The notes below the pieces were generated by a model. That model had not been told where the DNA came from. It searched no databases and saw only the letters and a list, made by a program, of their open reading frames with translations. Shown one piece after another: positions 50,798 through 59,598 of a stretch of 64,000 nucleotides of DNA. Source of the stretch: Chloroflexota bacterium (GTDB lineage Bacteria; Chloroflexota; Chloroflexia; Thermomicrobiales; UBA6265). The stretch's first letter is position 1. Every line of letters starts with the position of its first letter. A program made the position numbers and the translations under genes. The DNA lies in NCBI GenBank assembly GCA_023389575.1, contig JAEWEG010000018.1, positions 186,001-250,000 of the forward strand, in the 5' to 3' direction.

Positions 50798-52691
50798 CCA
50801 GATCCTCTTCCAGGCTGGAGTCATCGCGGCTCCCGGCAGTGTCGACCATGGCACAACCCAAACCGACACGCTCGACATGGAGCGACAACGCGGCATCACC
50901 ATCCAGTCCGCCGTCGTCTCCTTTCGCGTTGGTGACCTCAAGGTCAACCTGATCGATACCCCTGGCCACCCGGACTTCATCGCCGAGGTCGAACGCGCGC
51001 TCCGGGTGCTAGACACCGTGGTGCTCGTCGTCTCCACCGTTGAAGGCATACAGCCCCAGACACGTCGACTGTTCCGCGTCACCAAGGGGCGAAACCTGCC
51101 CTGCCTGCTTTTCCTCAACAAGATCGACCGTGAAGGGGCACGTGCCGGTGACCTTGTCGCTGAACTGCGGAGGGAACTCGACGCCAACCCGCTACAGCTC
51201 TCCAGGGTGGACGACATCGGCACCCGGGACGCGACCAGCATGCCGATCGATCTCGCCCGGGCGGCCGCCTGTGACGCGTCGGTGGAGGTGCTCGGCGAGC
51301 ATGACCCCGCCCTGCTGGATCGCTGGGTGGAGCGGGACGGACATCTCGACGAACCGGTGCTGCGCCGCGCGATTCGCGACCAGTTTTCGCGGGGCGTGCT
51401 TAACCCGGTGGTGTTCGGCTCCGCCATGATCGGCGCCGGAGTAACGCAACTCCTGAACCTCCTCCCGGAACTCGCGCCCGACGTTCCCGCATCCCAGCTC
51501 GATGAACCTCTCTCGGCCGAGGTGTTCAAGGTCAACCGCAATGCTCATGGCGAGCGCTCGGTCATCTGCCGCCTCTGGCGTGGGACGCTGCATGTCCGCG
51601 AGACGGTCGCCATTTCACGTCCGCACCACGACGATGAGATCCCACCGGCCCGTGTCACGAGTCTGCTTGCATTCCACGATGGAAAGGAATGCCAGGCCGC
51701 GGAGGCCCTTGCTGGCGATATGGTTCGGCTGGGCGGTTTGGCGGAGGCGAAAATTGGCGATTGGCTGGGCATGCCGCTCGCCGAGCGCATTCCCGCCTTC
51801 GAGCCACCGGTGTTCGAGGTTGAAGTGATTCCCATCAATCCGGACAAGCGGTTCGACCTTCGCCAGGCGCTGTCCGTCCTCTCCGACGAGGACCCGCTGA
51901 TCGGCGTGCGAATCGACGACATCGACCACGCGACATTCATCCACCTCTACGGCGAGGTCCAGCGCGAGGTCATCGACTTTACGTTGCGGGATCGGTTCGG
52001 CCTGGAGGTCATTTTCGGCGAGCCGGCCGTGATCTGCGTGGAGCGATTGCTTGGTCCGGGATCGGCGGCCGAGATCTTCGGTGAGACCAATCCACCGTTC
52101 TACGCCACGGTCGGGTTCAGGATCGGGCCTCGGCGGGGAGCGGAACCGGTCTGGAGCTACACCCCCGGCAAGGCGAAGCGGAACTTCTTCGACGCCGCCG
52201 AGATCGGAGGCCGCTCCACCCTGAGCCAGGGCCCACATGGCTGGCCCATCATTGATGTCGACGTCGAGGTCACCGATCTCATCTACCTCGTGACATCGGT
52301 TCCGACCGACTATCGCAAACTGGCCTCGCTCGTCATGGCCGACGCGGTGAAGAACGCTGGCACGGTCGTCTGCGAGCCGGTCCACCGGTTCGAGCTGCGG
52401 GTGCCAGCCGAAAACTCCGGCGCCTGCATTCACCTGCTCTCCATCAACCGGGCGGAGGTCGAGTCCTCGGATGGTGACGGCGAGGTTTCAATGATCGCCG
52501 GGATAATCCCGGCCGCGACAATCGATGCCGTGTCGAAGGCGCTGCCGGGTATATCCCGGGGTCGCGCCGATCTCGACACCCGCTTCCACGACTACCAGCC
52601 AGTCGCGGGCGAACCGCCTCAACGACGGCGGACCGACCTCAATCCGTACAACCGGGTGGAGTATCTTTCGCGCCTGAAGGGACGATTTTGA
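50736..52691 (+). CDS. TetM/OtrA-like ribosomal protection GTPase (EF-G paralogue)
   Basis: 651 residues from ATG 50736, AAGGA 10 nt upstream; the usual RPP length. G1 AHVDAGKTT (residues 10-18), GSVDHGTTQTDTLDMERQRGITIQ switch region, G3 DTPGHPDF, G4 NKID. Domain IV and V segments include VTSVPTDYRKLASLVMADAVKNAGTVVCEPVHRF, matching TetM in order. Tetracycline ribosomal protection proteins dislodge drug from the 30S A site; chromosomal relatives may have other ribosome roles. Not a canonical fusA, which is longer and starts differently. Confidence 0.88.
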   Translation: MRTINIGILAHVDAGKTTLTDQILFQAGVIAAPGSVDHGTTQTDTLDMERQRGITIQSAVVSFRVGDLKVNLIDTPGHPDFIAEVERALRVLDTVVLVVSTVEGIQPQTRRLFRVTKGRNLPCLLFLNKIDREGARAGDLVAELRRELDANPLQLSRVDDIGTRDATSMPIDLARAAACDASVEVLGEHDPALLDRWVERDGHLDEPVLRRAIRDQFSRGVLNPVVFGSAMIGAGVTQLLNLLPELAPDVPASQLDEPLSAEVFKVNRNAHGERSVICRLWRGTLHVRETVAISRPHHDDEIPPARVTSLLAFHDGKECQAAEALAGDMVRLGGLAEAKIGDWLGMPLAERIPAFEPPVFEVEVIPINPDKRFDLRQALSVLSDEDPLIGVRIDDIDHATFIHLYGEVQREVIDFTLRDRFGLEVIFGEPAVICVERLLGPGSAAEIFGETNPPFYATVGFRIGPRRGAEPVWSYTPGKAKRNFFDAAEIGGRSTLSQGPHGWPIIDVDVEVTDLIYLVTSVPTDYRKLASLVMADAVKNAGTVVCEPVHRFELRVPAENSGACIHLLSINRAEVESSDGDGEVSMIAGIIPAATIDAVSKALPGISRGRADLDTRFHDYQPVAGEPPQRRRTDLNPYNRVEYLSRLKGRF

Positions 52692-52782
52692 TCCGCCCCG
52701 GCCGTTGACACCTTGCACCTGGCGATGGATGCTCCACGGCAACGAACCTCTTGTGATGATCATGGAACGGAACTGACACGAA

Positions 52783-53997
52783 ATGAAGCGACTCGGCGTG
52801 ATTGGTTATGGCGCGCGTATACGGCACATGCTCGGCACCATCGACAAGTTTGGGACCGGCGCCACGGTGGTCGCGGTGGTCGATCCCGCCGAAACGGCCC
52901 TGCGGCTCAGGTTCCCCGAAAAGCTGGAGGCGGTCACGTTCTACGACGACGTGGACCGGATGCTGGACGAGGCGGGCCTCGACGGCGTACTCATCGGCAC
53001 GAACTGTCTCTACCACACGCCATACGCGATCAAGGTGCTGGCGCGAAACCTGCCCTTGTTCCTCGAAAAGCCGGTTGCCATCAACGAAGAGCAGGTCAGC
53101 CAGCTGCACGCGGCGGCGGTAGCCTCGAGCAGCGAGGTGGTCGTCTCGTTCCCGCTTCGCCTCTCCGAACTGTGCAACATCACGAAAGATGTGATCGACA
53201 GCGGCGTCATCGGCACCGTCGAGAACGTCCAGGCCACCAACAACGTCCCGTTCTACGGCTCGAACTACTACCACGGCTGGATGCGCAACGAGGCGCTGAC
53301 CGGCGGACTGTGGCTGCAGAAGGCCACTCACGACCTCGACTACCTCACCTATCTGGTGGGCAAGGTTCCCCAGCGGATGATCGCGGTGGAATCCAAGACC
53401 GTCTTCACCGGCGACATGCCGGCTGGCCTCTACTGCCTCGACTGTCCGAAGCAGAAGGAGTGCCCCGAAAGCCAGTACAACCTGTTCTACAAACAGGGGA
53501 TCATCGACGACATGGCCGAGGCCGCCAGTTGGTGGGATGGCCGCTGGCAGTGCAGCTTCGCGGAGGACACCGGCAACCACGACGCCGCGACCGCCATCCT
53601 CCAGTACGAGTCTGGCGCCCACCTGACCTACACGCAAATGTTCTACGCCCGGCGTGGCGCGGCCAAGCGCGGGGCGATCCTCACCGGTTACAAGGGAACC
53701 GTCAGCTTCGACTGGAACACCGACGAGGTGGTGGTCCATCACCATCACAGCGGACGCGTCGAGCGCCACCGCGCCGAGGCGATCGGCGGCGGGCACCACG
53801 GCGGCGACGAGCAGCTCGCCCACGATTTCCTGGCGATCCTCAATGGAACCGGCCCCAGCCGCGCGACGATCCACGACGGCATCCTCAGCGCCCAGTTGTG
53901 CCTGATGGCGAAACGGTCCTGCGAAACCAACGCGTTCCAGCCATTCGTGCCGCTGGGTACACCGGCGGCCCTGGCACCCTCCGCGGCGGTTTCCTGA
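52783..53997 (+). CDS. Gfo/Idh/MocA-family oxidoreductase
   Basis: 404 residues. Rossmann start KRLGVIGYGARIRHML with VVDP, then FLEKPVAINEEQV (the EKP motif, about residue 98) and the dehydrogenase domain with GGLWLQKATHDLDYLTYLVG. A Cys cluster (GLYCLDCPKQKECPES) could bind zinc and is unusual. A His run (VVHHHHSG) lies near the C-terminus. NAD(P)-dependent oxidation or reduction of a sugar or polyol; substrate unknown. It follows the TetM-like gene by 91 bp. Confidence 0.9.
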   Translation: MKRLGVIGYGARIRHMLGTIDKFGTGATVVAVVDPAETALRLRFPEKLEAVTFYDDVDRMLDEAGLDGVLIGTNCLYHTPYAIKVLARNLPLFLEKPVAINEEQVSQLHAAAVASSSEVVVSFPLRLSELCNITKDVIDSGVIGTVENVQATNNVPFYGSNYYHGWMRNEALTGGLWLQKATHDLDYLTYLVGKVPQRMIAVESKTVFTGDMPAGLYCLDCPKQKECPESQYNLFYKQGIIDDMAEAASWWDGRWQCSFAEDTGNHDAATAILQYESGAHLTYTQMFYARRGAAKRGAILTGYKGTVSFDWNTDEVVVHHHHSGRVERHRAEAIGGGHHGGDEQLAHDFLAILNGTGPSRATIHDGILSAQLCLMAKRSCETNAFQPFVPLGTPAALAPSAAVS

Positions 53998-54055
53998 GCA
54001 ACTGACCGGCGGCTTGCCCGTGGATCCGGAACGGCCGGGCGAATATTGGTCATAA

Positions 54056-54096
54056 CGCGAAAGGCCCGGTCGAGCAATTCGACCGGGCCTTTCGCG
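54056..54096. terminator. Perfect 18-bp bidirectional terminator hairpin
   Basis: Arms CGCGAAAGGCCCGGTCGA and its complement, 5-nt loop, between the convergent Gfo/Idh/MocA and multicopper oxidase genes. The arms contain AAAGG / CCTTT, giving short A and T runs on both strands. Confidence 0.8.
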
Positions 54097-54114
54097 AGTT
54101 TGAATGCGTGAGCG

Positions 54115-55638
54115 TTACTCCACGACCTCGACCGTCGCCATCATGCCGAAATCCTCGTGCGAGAGGATATGGCAGTGGTAAACGAACTTGCCGGTGAAGT
54201 CGGCGAATCGCATTCGCATGATCGTCTCGGAATGCGGCGGGAGGTTGAATGTGTCCTGGTGACCGAAATCCGGATGCGGCTCGCCATTGACCGACAGCAC
54301 CTGGAAGTCGTTGATGTGGATGTGGAACGGATGCCAGTGATCCGTCGTGTTCCGCACAACCCACTCTTCCAGCGCTCCCAATTGCACGGTCTGGTCGATC
54401 CGGTCGTGGTCGAAATGCTTGCCGTCGATCGCCAGGTACAACGGGGCGCCTGGCTCCTCGAACGTCGTGATCCGGACGTTATCGACCGGTAGCCCTCGGA
54501 AGTTCTCGAACGGAACGAGATTGGTTGGCAGCGGCGTCGGGTCCACCGCGTCGCCCTCGATCACCATCGTTGCCAGCAACTCATCCGGCTGGGCCTGGTA
54601 GTCGACACCCCACATCAGCGTGCGGAACTCGTACTCGCCAGGCGTCGGCAACGCCTGCACCAGGAACTCGGTCCGTTCCGCCGGCGCCAACACGATGTTC
54701 TCCCGCGCGATCACGCGGTCGTGCGGGTTGCCGTCGTTGGCGATCTCGTACAGCAGGTGCCCCTGCAACGCGATGTTGAAGAACGTGTCGGCGCTGAGGT
54801 TTGCCACGCGCCACCGCTGGGTTTCACATGGCTGGATGGAGATCCGTGGCTCGATCTGGCCGTTCACGAACCGGGTCAGGTTGGTCTGGTCGCTGTATGG
54901 AACCAGGTTGCCATCGCCATCGAACTGCGTGGCGGTGAGCACCAGCAGTCGATCGGTGAGCCCCGCGATGCCCTCGACCTCGTCCAGGTTGCCTTCCAGG
55001 ATGATCACGCCGTGGAGACCGGCGTTGACCTGCTCGCCCGTGTTGCCGTGGGCGTGCGGGTGATACCAGAACGTTCCCGGCACGTGGTTTTCGGGAAGCA
55101 CGTACTCGTAGTCGAATTCCGTGCCCGAGTCGACCTGGAGGAAGATGTTGTCGGAGTTGCCGCTCGGCGAAACGTGGAACCCATGGGTGTGGATATTGGT
55201 GTAGTCCTCAAGCTCGTTGATCAGCTTCAGGCGAACGACGTCTCCCGCCCGGATTCGCAGCGTTGGGCCGGGGAACTCTCCTTCGTAGGTCATCGTGGTC
55301 ACGGTCTGGCCGGCCACGGTCGTCTCACCGGTCGCGGCTCGGAAAGACGTCTCCAGCACGCCGTTCTCGCTCCGGCGGACCGACGGTTCCCGGAGCGGCT
55401 CGCCCTTCACGCCGTTGAATGGCGTGGGTGGAGCCACCGGACTGGCGTCCTCCGCGGATGGTGACGCGGTGTCGCCGCCGTGCGCGTGACCGGCGTCCGG
55501 CGAGGCCTCCTGTGCCAGACCGCTGACCGGCAGGGTCGCGGCGGCCGCCGCGCCGAGCACGATGTGCCGCCGGGTGACGGTGAGCTTCTCCCCGTCGAAG
55601 TTCTGGGTGATCTGCTGGTCCGGGGTGCTGTCGTTCAT
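54115..55638 (-). CDS. Tat-exported multicopper oxidase
   Basis: 507 residues. Signal with TVTRRHIVLGAAAAATLPVSG, then a His/Asp/Ser/Pro linker. Three cupredoxin domains hold all copper motifs: YTNIHTHGFH, TFWYHPHAHGN, HWHPFHIHIND and FVYHCHILSHEDFGMM (type 1 Met axial ligand). It oxidises metal ions or phenolics and reduces oxygen to water outside the membrane. Downstream of, and 41 bp from, the lipoprotein gene; probably one operon. Confidence 0.95.
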   Translation of the reverse strand: MNDSTPDQQITQNFDGEKLTVTRRHIVLGAAAAATLPVSGLAQEASPDAGHAHGGDTASPSAEDASPVAPPTPFNGVKGEPLREPSVRRSENGVLETSFRAATGETTVAGQTVTTMTYEGEFPGPTLRIRAGDVVRLKLINELEDYTNIHTHGFHVSPSGNSDNIFLQVDSGTEFDYEYVLPENHVPGTFWYHPHAHGNTGEQVNAGLHGVIILEGNLDEVEGIAGLTDRLLVLTATQFDGDGNLVPYSDQTNLTRFVNGQIEPRISIQPCETQRWRVANLSADTFFNIALQGHLLYEIANDGNPHDRVIARENIVLAPAERTEFLVQALPTPGEYEFRTLMWGVDYQAQPDELLATMVIEGDAVDPTPLPTNLVPFENFRGLPVDNVRITTFEEPGAPLYLAIDGKHFDHDRIDQTVQLGALEEWVVRNTTDHWHPFHIHINDFQVLSVNGEPHPDFGHQDTFNLPPHSETIMRMRFADFTGKFVYHCHILSHEDFGMMATVEVVE

Positions 55639-55679
55639 GAATCAGGGTGCTCCTCAGGGATACCTAACGGTTGCCAGGA

Positions 55680-56339
55680 TCAGGCGGCCGGCGTGGCGGC
55701 GATGCCCTCGGGACCGTGCGTTCCCTCGATGTTCTCGACCACCTCGTCGAGCAGCCAGGTGCCATCGACATTCACGAAGATGAAGAGATCGGTCTCAACG
55801 CCGTCGATGCCTTCTTCATGCGGGGTCGGGCTGGCGTAGTCGAACAGCGCGGCAACGCGACCATCTTCGAGCACCGTCACCGAGCGGATATCGAGAATCA
55901 CTGTCTGGTGTTCCTCGGCGAGCGGCACCGGCTCGGCGGTCATGGCCGCGACGAAGTCCTCGTCGAACAGCGACTTGCCAACCTGGTGGATGATGAAATC
56001 GTCGGTCAGGCCACCCATGCCGGCGAGGTAGTCACCCGCGTTGTGGCAGGCCGTGATGTTCCAGATCGCGGCCGTGATTTCCGCCACGGTCTGCTCGTCG
56101 GCTGGTTCGCCTTCCGGCAGCGCGAAGTCGACCGGCGTCGCCTGGATGACCGATACCCGCTCACCCTCGCCCTCTGGCGCGGGTGTGCCGTGAAGTTCCC
56201 GCATCTCCTCGATGGTGCGGGGCTCGAGCGTGCATTCTTCCGGATTCGGCGATGGATCGTCCTGGGCGATCGCTGTGGCACCAATACACGAAGACAACAA
56301 CAAGCCGAGGGCAAGTGACGTGACTGTTTTGCCGCGCAT
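55680..56339 (-). CDS. Lipoprotein with NTF2/SnoaL-like domain
   Basis: 219 residues from ATG 56339, with GGAG 6 nt upstream. Signal MRGKTVTSLALGLLLSSCIG contains a lipobox (LSSC). The mature part has IWNITACHNAGDYLAGMGGLTDDFIIHQV and VTVLEDGRVAALFDY, then FIFVNVDGTWLLDEVVENI, the cone-fold pattern of SnoaL-like proteins. It may bind a small molecule or support the multicopper oxidase encoded next in the operon. Ends in a Thr/Pro/Ala tail. Confidence 0.75.
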   Translation of the reverse strand: MRGKTVTSLALGLLLSSCIGATAIAQDDPSPNPEECTLEPRTIEEMRELHGTPAPEGEGERVSVIQATPVDFALPEGEPADEQTVAEITAAIWNITACHNAGDYLAGMGGLTDDFIIHQVGKSLFDEDFVAAMTAEPVPLAEEHQTVILDIRSVTVLEDGRVAALFDYASPTPHEEGIDGVETDLFIFVNVDGTWLLDEVVENIEGTHGPEGIAATPAA

Positions 56340-56528
56340 GAGACTCTCCATCCCGATAATCGTGACTGGTTACAGACCCACTTCGGAGTCTATCAATCAG
56401 GGGGTCGGGGAGGAAGATGCCGGTCTCCGGCATTGGTCACGCCAGGGTTAGGATGGAGGTACCAGGTACCTCGCCAGGAGTCCCGTGAGTGGCCGTTGGC
56501 CGGGGGTGGCGGGTCGGCAGGGCGTCGA

Positions 56529-57230
56529 TCAGGCTTCGGGAAGGTTAAGCGGATAACGCTCAAGGATCTCGTAGCGAGCGCCATCCTTGCCCAGGTGGCT
56601 CCGCACGAGGTGGACTTCCGATACCGGGATCGGGATGGGCGACTTGTGGGTCACCTCGCCAGTTTCGGCGGCCTTTTCGAAGCGGGCGCGAATCTTGGCG
56701 GGCAGGTCCCGGATGCGCGTGTCTTGGGTGTTCCGCAGCCGACCGAGCGTGATGTGAGGATGGAAGTCCCGTTCATCGAGTTCGAAGTCGAGTGACTGGA
56801 GCGTCTCGCCGATCGCGTTCCGCAGCGTGTGCAGTCGATGCGCGGGGCCGTACAGGCCGAGCCACAGGATGCGGGGGCGCTTCATGGTCGGAAACACGCC
56901 CAGGTCGGCCGTCCTCAGTTCGAACGCGTCGTGCTCGGACACCACCGGCGCGAGGGACATCTGAAGCAGTGTCGCCCGCTCGGGCTCGACCTCGCCCAGG
57001 AAATGCAGCGTGATGTGGGCGCTGCCCGCCGCCGTCCACCGGATCGGCCACTCCTCGGTCTTCAGGCTGGTGGTCACCCTGTCGACCAGGTCCATCACGT
57101 CCGGCGGGATGGGAACGGCCAGGAACAGCCGCATCGCGGTATCCACCGATGTCTCGGGGGGGCGTTCCTTCGTGACCTTCGGTCGCTTGGGGCGCTTCGG
57201 TTTGAGTGGTCGGGAAGATTGCTCTGTCAT
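56529..57230 (-). CDS. thpR: RNA 2',3'-cyclic phosphodiesterase (2'-5' RNA ligase family)
   Basis: 233 residues. Two HxT motifs of the 2H phosphoesterase fold: SAHITLHFLGEVEPE and DFHPHITLGRLRN. A Lys/Arg/Pro-rich N-terminal extension (KPKRPKRPKVTKERPP) precedes MRLFLAVPIPPDVMD. ATG 57230 lacks an SD, but TATACT sits 6 nt upstream, fitting a leaderless mRNA. ATG 57134 is the fallback start. The enzyme opens 2',3'-cyclic phosphates and can join tRNA halves in vitro. Divergent from pheA. Confidence 0.9.
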   Translation of the reverse strand: MTEQSSRPLKPKRPKRPKVTKERPPETSVDTAMRLFLAVPIPPDVMDLVDRVTTSLKTEEWPIRWTAAGSAHITLHFLGEVEPERATLLQMSLAPVVSEHDAFELRTADLGVFPTMKRPRILWLGLYGPAHRLHTLRNAIGETLQSLDFELDERDFHPHITLGRLRNTQDTRIRDLPAKIRARFEKAAETGEVTHKSPIPIPVSEVHLVRSHLGKDGARYEILERYPLNLPEA

Positions 57231-57314
57231 GCCAGGAGTATACGGGAGAGGTGGTGCGGTAGGATTGACCCATTGGTTTACTCGGGGATCCGCATCCCGA
57301 TGCTGGGTAGGTAC

Positions 57315-58181
57315 ATGTCCATAGCATTCCTTGGTCCGCGAGGCACGAACAGCGAAGAGGCGGCCCTGATCCATGGTGGCGGGGACGCGGAACTGGTCGC
57401 CGTGCCTGGCATTCCGGCGCTGGTCTCGGCCGTGGAGACGGGCCTGGCCGATGTGGCGGTCCTTCCCATCGAAAACTCGATCGAGGGACCGATCAGCACC
57501 ACGCTCGACCTGCTGATTCACGAGACGGGCTTGATGATCCAGGCCGAGGTGGTGGTGCCGATCCGTCATGTGATGGTCACGGCCCCCGGCGCCACCCTCG
57601 ATGGCATCCAGACGGTGATCTCCCATCCGCAGGGCCTCGCCCAGTGCCGCCGGTTCCTCGAACGGTTCCTGCCCCACGCCGAGCAGGTCGCCTGGCTTTC
57701 CACCGCCGGCGCGGTCCAGGAAGTCGTGGGGAGTAACGATCTCACGCGGGCGGCCATCGGACCCGAACGCTCCCATGAGCTGTATGGCGGTCACGTCCTC
57801 GCTCGCGACATCCAGGACATTCGCGGAAACCTCACCCGTTTCATCGTGCTCGCTCCGGAGGACGCCGCCCCAACCGGCGCCGACAAGACCTCCATCGCGT
57901 TTACGGTGAAGGAGAACGTGCCCGGCATCCTGTTCAAGGTGTTCCAGCCGTTCGCCAATCGAAACATCCAGCTCACCAAGATCGAATCCCGCCCGATCAA
58001 GGGGCGGCTCGGACTCTACGTCTTCCTGGTCGATTTCGAGGGACACCGGCTCGATCCGGAGATCGCCGAGGTCCTAGGCGAGGTGCGAGACCTGGTGAAG
58101 GACCTGAAGGTCTTCGGTTCCTACCCGCGGTTCCCCATCGAGCAATTCGACGAACTCTTCGAAACCAGGGCGCTGCTCTAG
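57315..58181 (+). CDS. pheA: Prephenate dehydratase
   Basis: 288 residues from ATG 57315; ATG 57300 is an in-frame alternative. The PDT domain begins IAFLGPRGTNSEEAAL and includes LPIENSIEGPISTTLDLL, ISHPQGLAQCRRFL and GNLTRFIVLAP. A C-terminal ACT domain (KTSIAFTVKENVPGILFKVF, ESRPIKGRLGLYVFLVD) carries the ESRP phenylalanine-binding motif, so feedback inhibition by Phe is expected. It makes phenylpyruvate from prephenate. No chorismate mutase domain. Confidence 0.96.
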   Translation: MSIAFLGPRGTNSEEAALIHGGGDAELVAVPGIPALVSAVETGLADVAVLPIENSIEGPISTTLDLLIHETGLMIQAEVVVPIRHVMVTAPGATLDGIQTVISHPQGLAQCRRFLERFLPHAEQVAWLSTAGAVQEVVGSNDLTRAAIGPERSHELYGGHVLARDIQDIRGNLTRFIVLAPEDAAPTGADKTSIAFTVKENVPGILFKVFQPFANRNIQLTKIESRPIKGRLGLYVFLVDFEGHRLDPEIAEVLGEVRDLVKDLKVFGSYPRFPIEQFDELFETRALL

Positions 58182-58268
58182 GATGCCGTCCCCAGGTCGT
58201 TCCACGTCCCCGACTTCGGCCTGTTCTGTTTCACTCCGCTCTTTCGCTTACGCCATGAGGTGCCACGC

Positions 58269-59096
58269 TTGACCCTGCTGATCGATGACAACCTGACGAC
58301 CTCCCTGATCGCGGTTCCACTCTCCGAGAGATGGGTCGATACCACCGTGACGGTAGATATCCGGGAAGGCCTGTCGGCCTCCGACGTGACGTCCGAGGAT
58401 GTCGCGCTGATCTCCGCCGCCGAAGCCACGCTGCTGGCCGATTCCCACGTGCTCATTTCCGAGATCGCCGTGGTGCTCGACGGCATCGGGCCAATCGTCA
58501 TGCGCACACCGGTGAGGCCGGATGGCGTGGATGAAACGGTGGTTCGGCTGCTGGACGCCGGTCCCACGGCCGAGGTGCTCATTCGAGCGCTGCTGAGGCC
58601 GTACTTCGGTATCTCCGCCACGACCTTCGCGCGAACCGACGATGATCCCGCCGCCGAAACCGCCGAGGTGATCGTCCTCGATGGCGCGGCCGGGTTGCTC
58701 CAACCCGAGGCCGGGCACCAGTCGGACCTGGTCCGGGACTGGTTCGTGCTCACGGGCCATGCCGTCGTCAGTCATGTCGTGGTTGTCGGTCTCCACGCGT
58801 TGGCCCGGGGCGCGGAAGCGGAACTCGACACCCTCGCGGCGGCGGTCGCCACCGGGCAGGAGCGAAAGCGCGATGTGCGCGGCATCGTGGCCGCCCGTTA
58901 CGGCATTGAGGACCGCGAAGCCCTTGGCGAAATGACGAACCGTCAGCGATTCGAACTCACCCAGGCCGATCGGAATTCGCTCGCCAACCTCATCGCCCGG
59001 GGTACCTGGGGCGGCAGGTTCGGCAAGCGCCTGCCGGTCTATCGCGATGTGCTGCCAGCCGATGTGCTCGGCGAAGAGGAAACCCCGAATGACTGA
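58269..59096 (+). CDS. MqnA/MqnD-like (VitK2_biosynth fold) protein
   Basis: 275 residues. TTG 58269 has GAGG 8 nt upstream; GTG 58260 is an alternative. It shows a periplasmic-binding-like two-lobe pattern of the menaquinone MqnA/MqnD group: SEDVALISAAEATLL, GPIVMRTPVRP, DAGPTAEVLIRALLRPYF and DLVRDWFVLTGHAVVSHVVVVGL. Identity to known MqnA looks low, so chorismate dehydratase activity is a hypothesis. It follows pheA by 87 bp and overlaps the YbaK-like gene by 8 bp. Confidence 0.65.
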   Translation: MTLLIDDNLTTSLIAVPLSERWVDTTVTVDIREGLSASDVTSEDVALISAAEATLLADSHVLISEIAVVLDGIGPIVMRTPVRPDGVDETVVRLLDAGPTAEVLIRALLRPYFGISATTFARTDDDPAAETAEVIVLDGAAGLLQPEAGHQSDLVRDWFVLTGHAVVSHVVVVGLHALARGAEAELDTLAAAVATGQERKRDVRGIVAARYGIEDREALGEMTNRQRFELTQADRNSLANLIARGTWGGRFGKRLPVYRDVLPADVLGEEETPND

Positions 59097-59598
59097 GGCC
59101 CTGACCCCGGAGGCCGCCCGCCAGCGGATGCTCGACGCGCTGGAGGCGGTGAGCGCCGAGTACAAGGTGTTCCAGCACCGCCCGATCCGGAACTACGACG
59201 ACGCGGAACTCGCTCGCCAGGAATCCGGCTTCTTCGGAACCGAGTCCAAGAGCATGGTGCTCACCAGCGGCGACAAGGTCCTGGTCTACCTGACGCTGGC
59301 CGGGAACCGGGTGGACATCAAGGCGATCCGGGCTCACTTGGGCGGCCCGAAGCCAAAGATTATGGGCGGCGAGGCACTGTGGGAACAGTTCGCCGCCGAG
59401 CCCGGCGCGGCCTACCCGTTCGGCTTCGATCCCGGTATCGCGATCTATGTCGATCCGAGCGTCTATGAGCAGGAATGGGTGCTCATGAGCCTGGTGCTGC
59501 CAACGGAAACCGTTCAGGTCCGTGGCGAGGACGTGCGGAAGGTCCTGGAGCACATCCCCAACCCGGTCGAAGCGGTGACGACGTTCAATCAGGCATAG
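59089..59598 (+). CDS. YbaK/EbsC-type aminoacyl-tRNA deacylase family protein
   Basis: 169 residues from ATG 59089, with GAGG 9 nt upstream and an 8-bp overlap with the preceding gene. YbaK/ProX fold: LDALEAVSAEYKVFQHRPI, ESKSMVLTSGDKVLVYLTLAGNRVDIKAI and VYVDPS-like ending (IAIYVDPSVYEQ). Relatives hydrolyse mischarged Ala-, Cys- or Ser-tRNA in trans. The specific substrate is unknown. Its 3' end overlaps moaX by 14 bp, convergently. Confidence 0.85.
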   Translation: MTEALTPEAARQRMLDALEAVSAEYKVFQHRPIRNYDDAELARQESGFFGTESKSMVLTSGDKVLVYLTLAGNRVDIKAIRAHLGGPKPKIMGGEALWEQFAAEPGAAYPFGFDPGIAIYVDPSVYEQEWVLMSLVLPTETVQVRGEDVRKVLEHIPNPVEAVTTFNQA

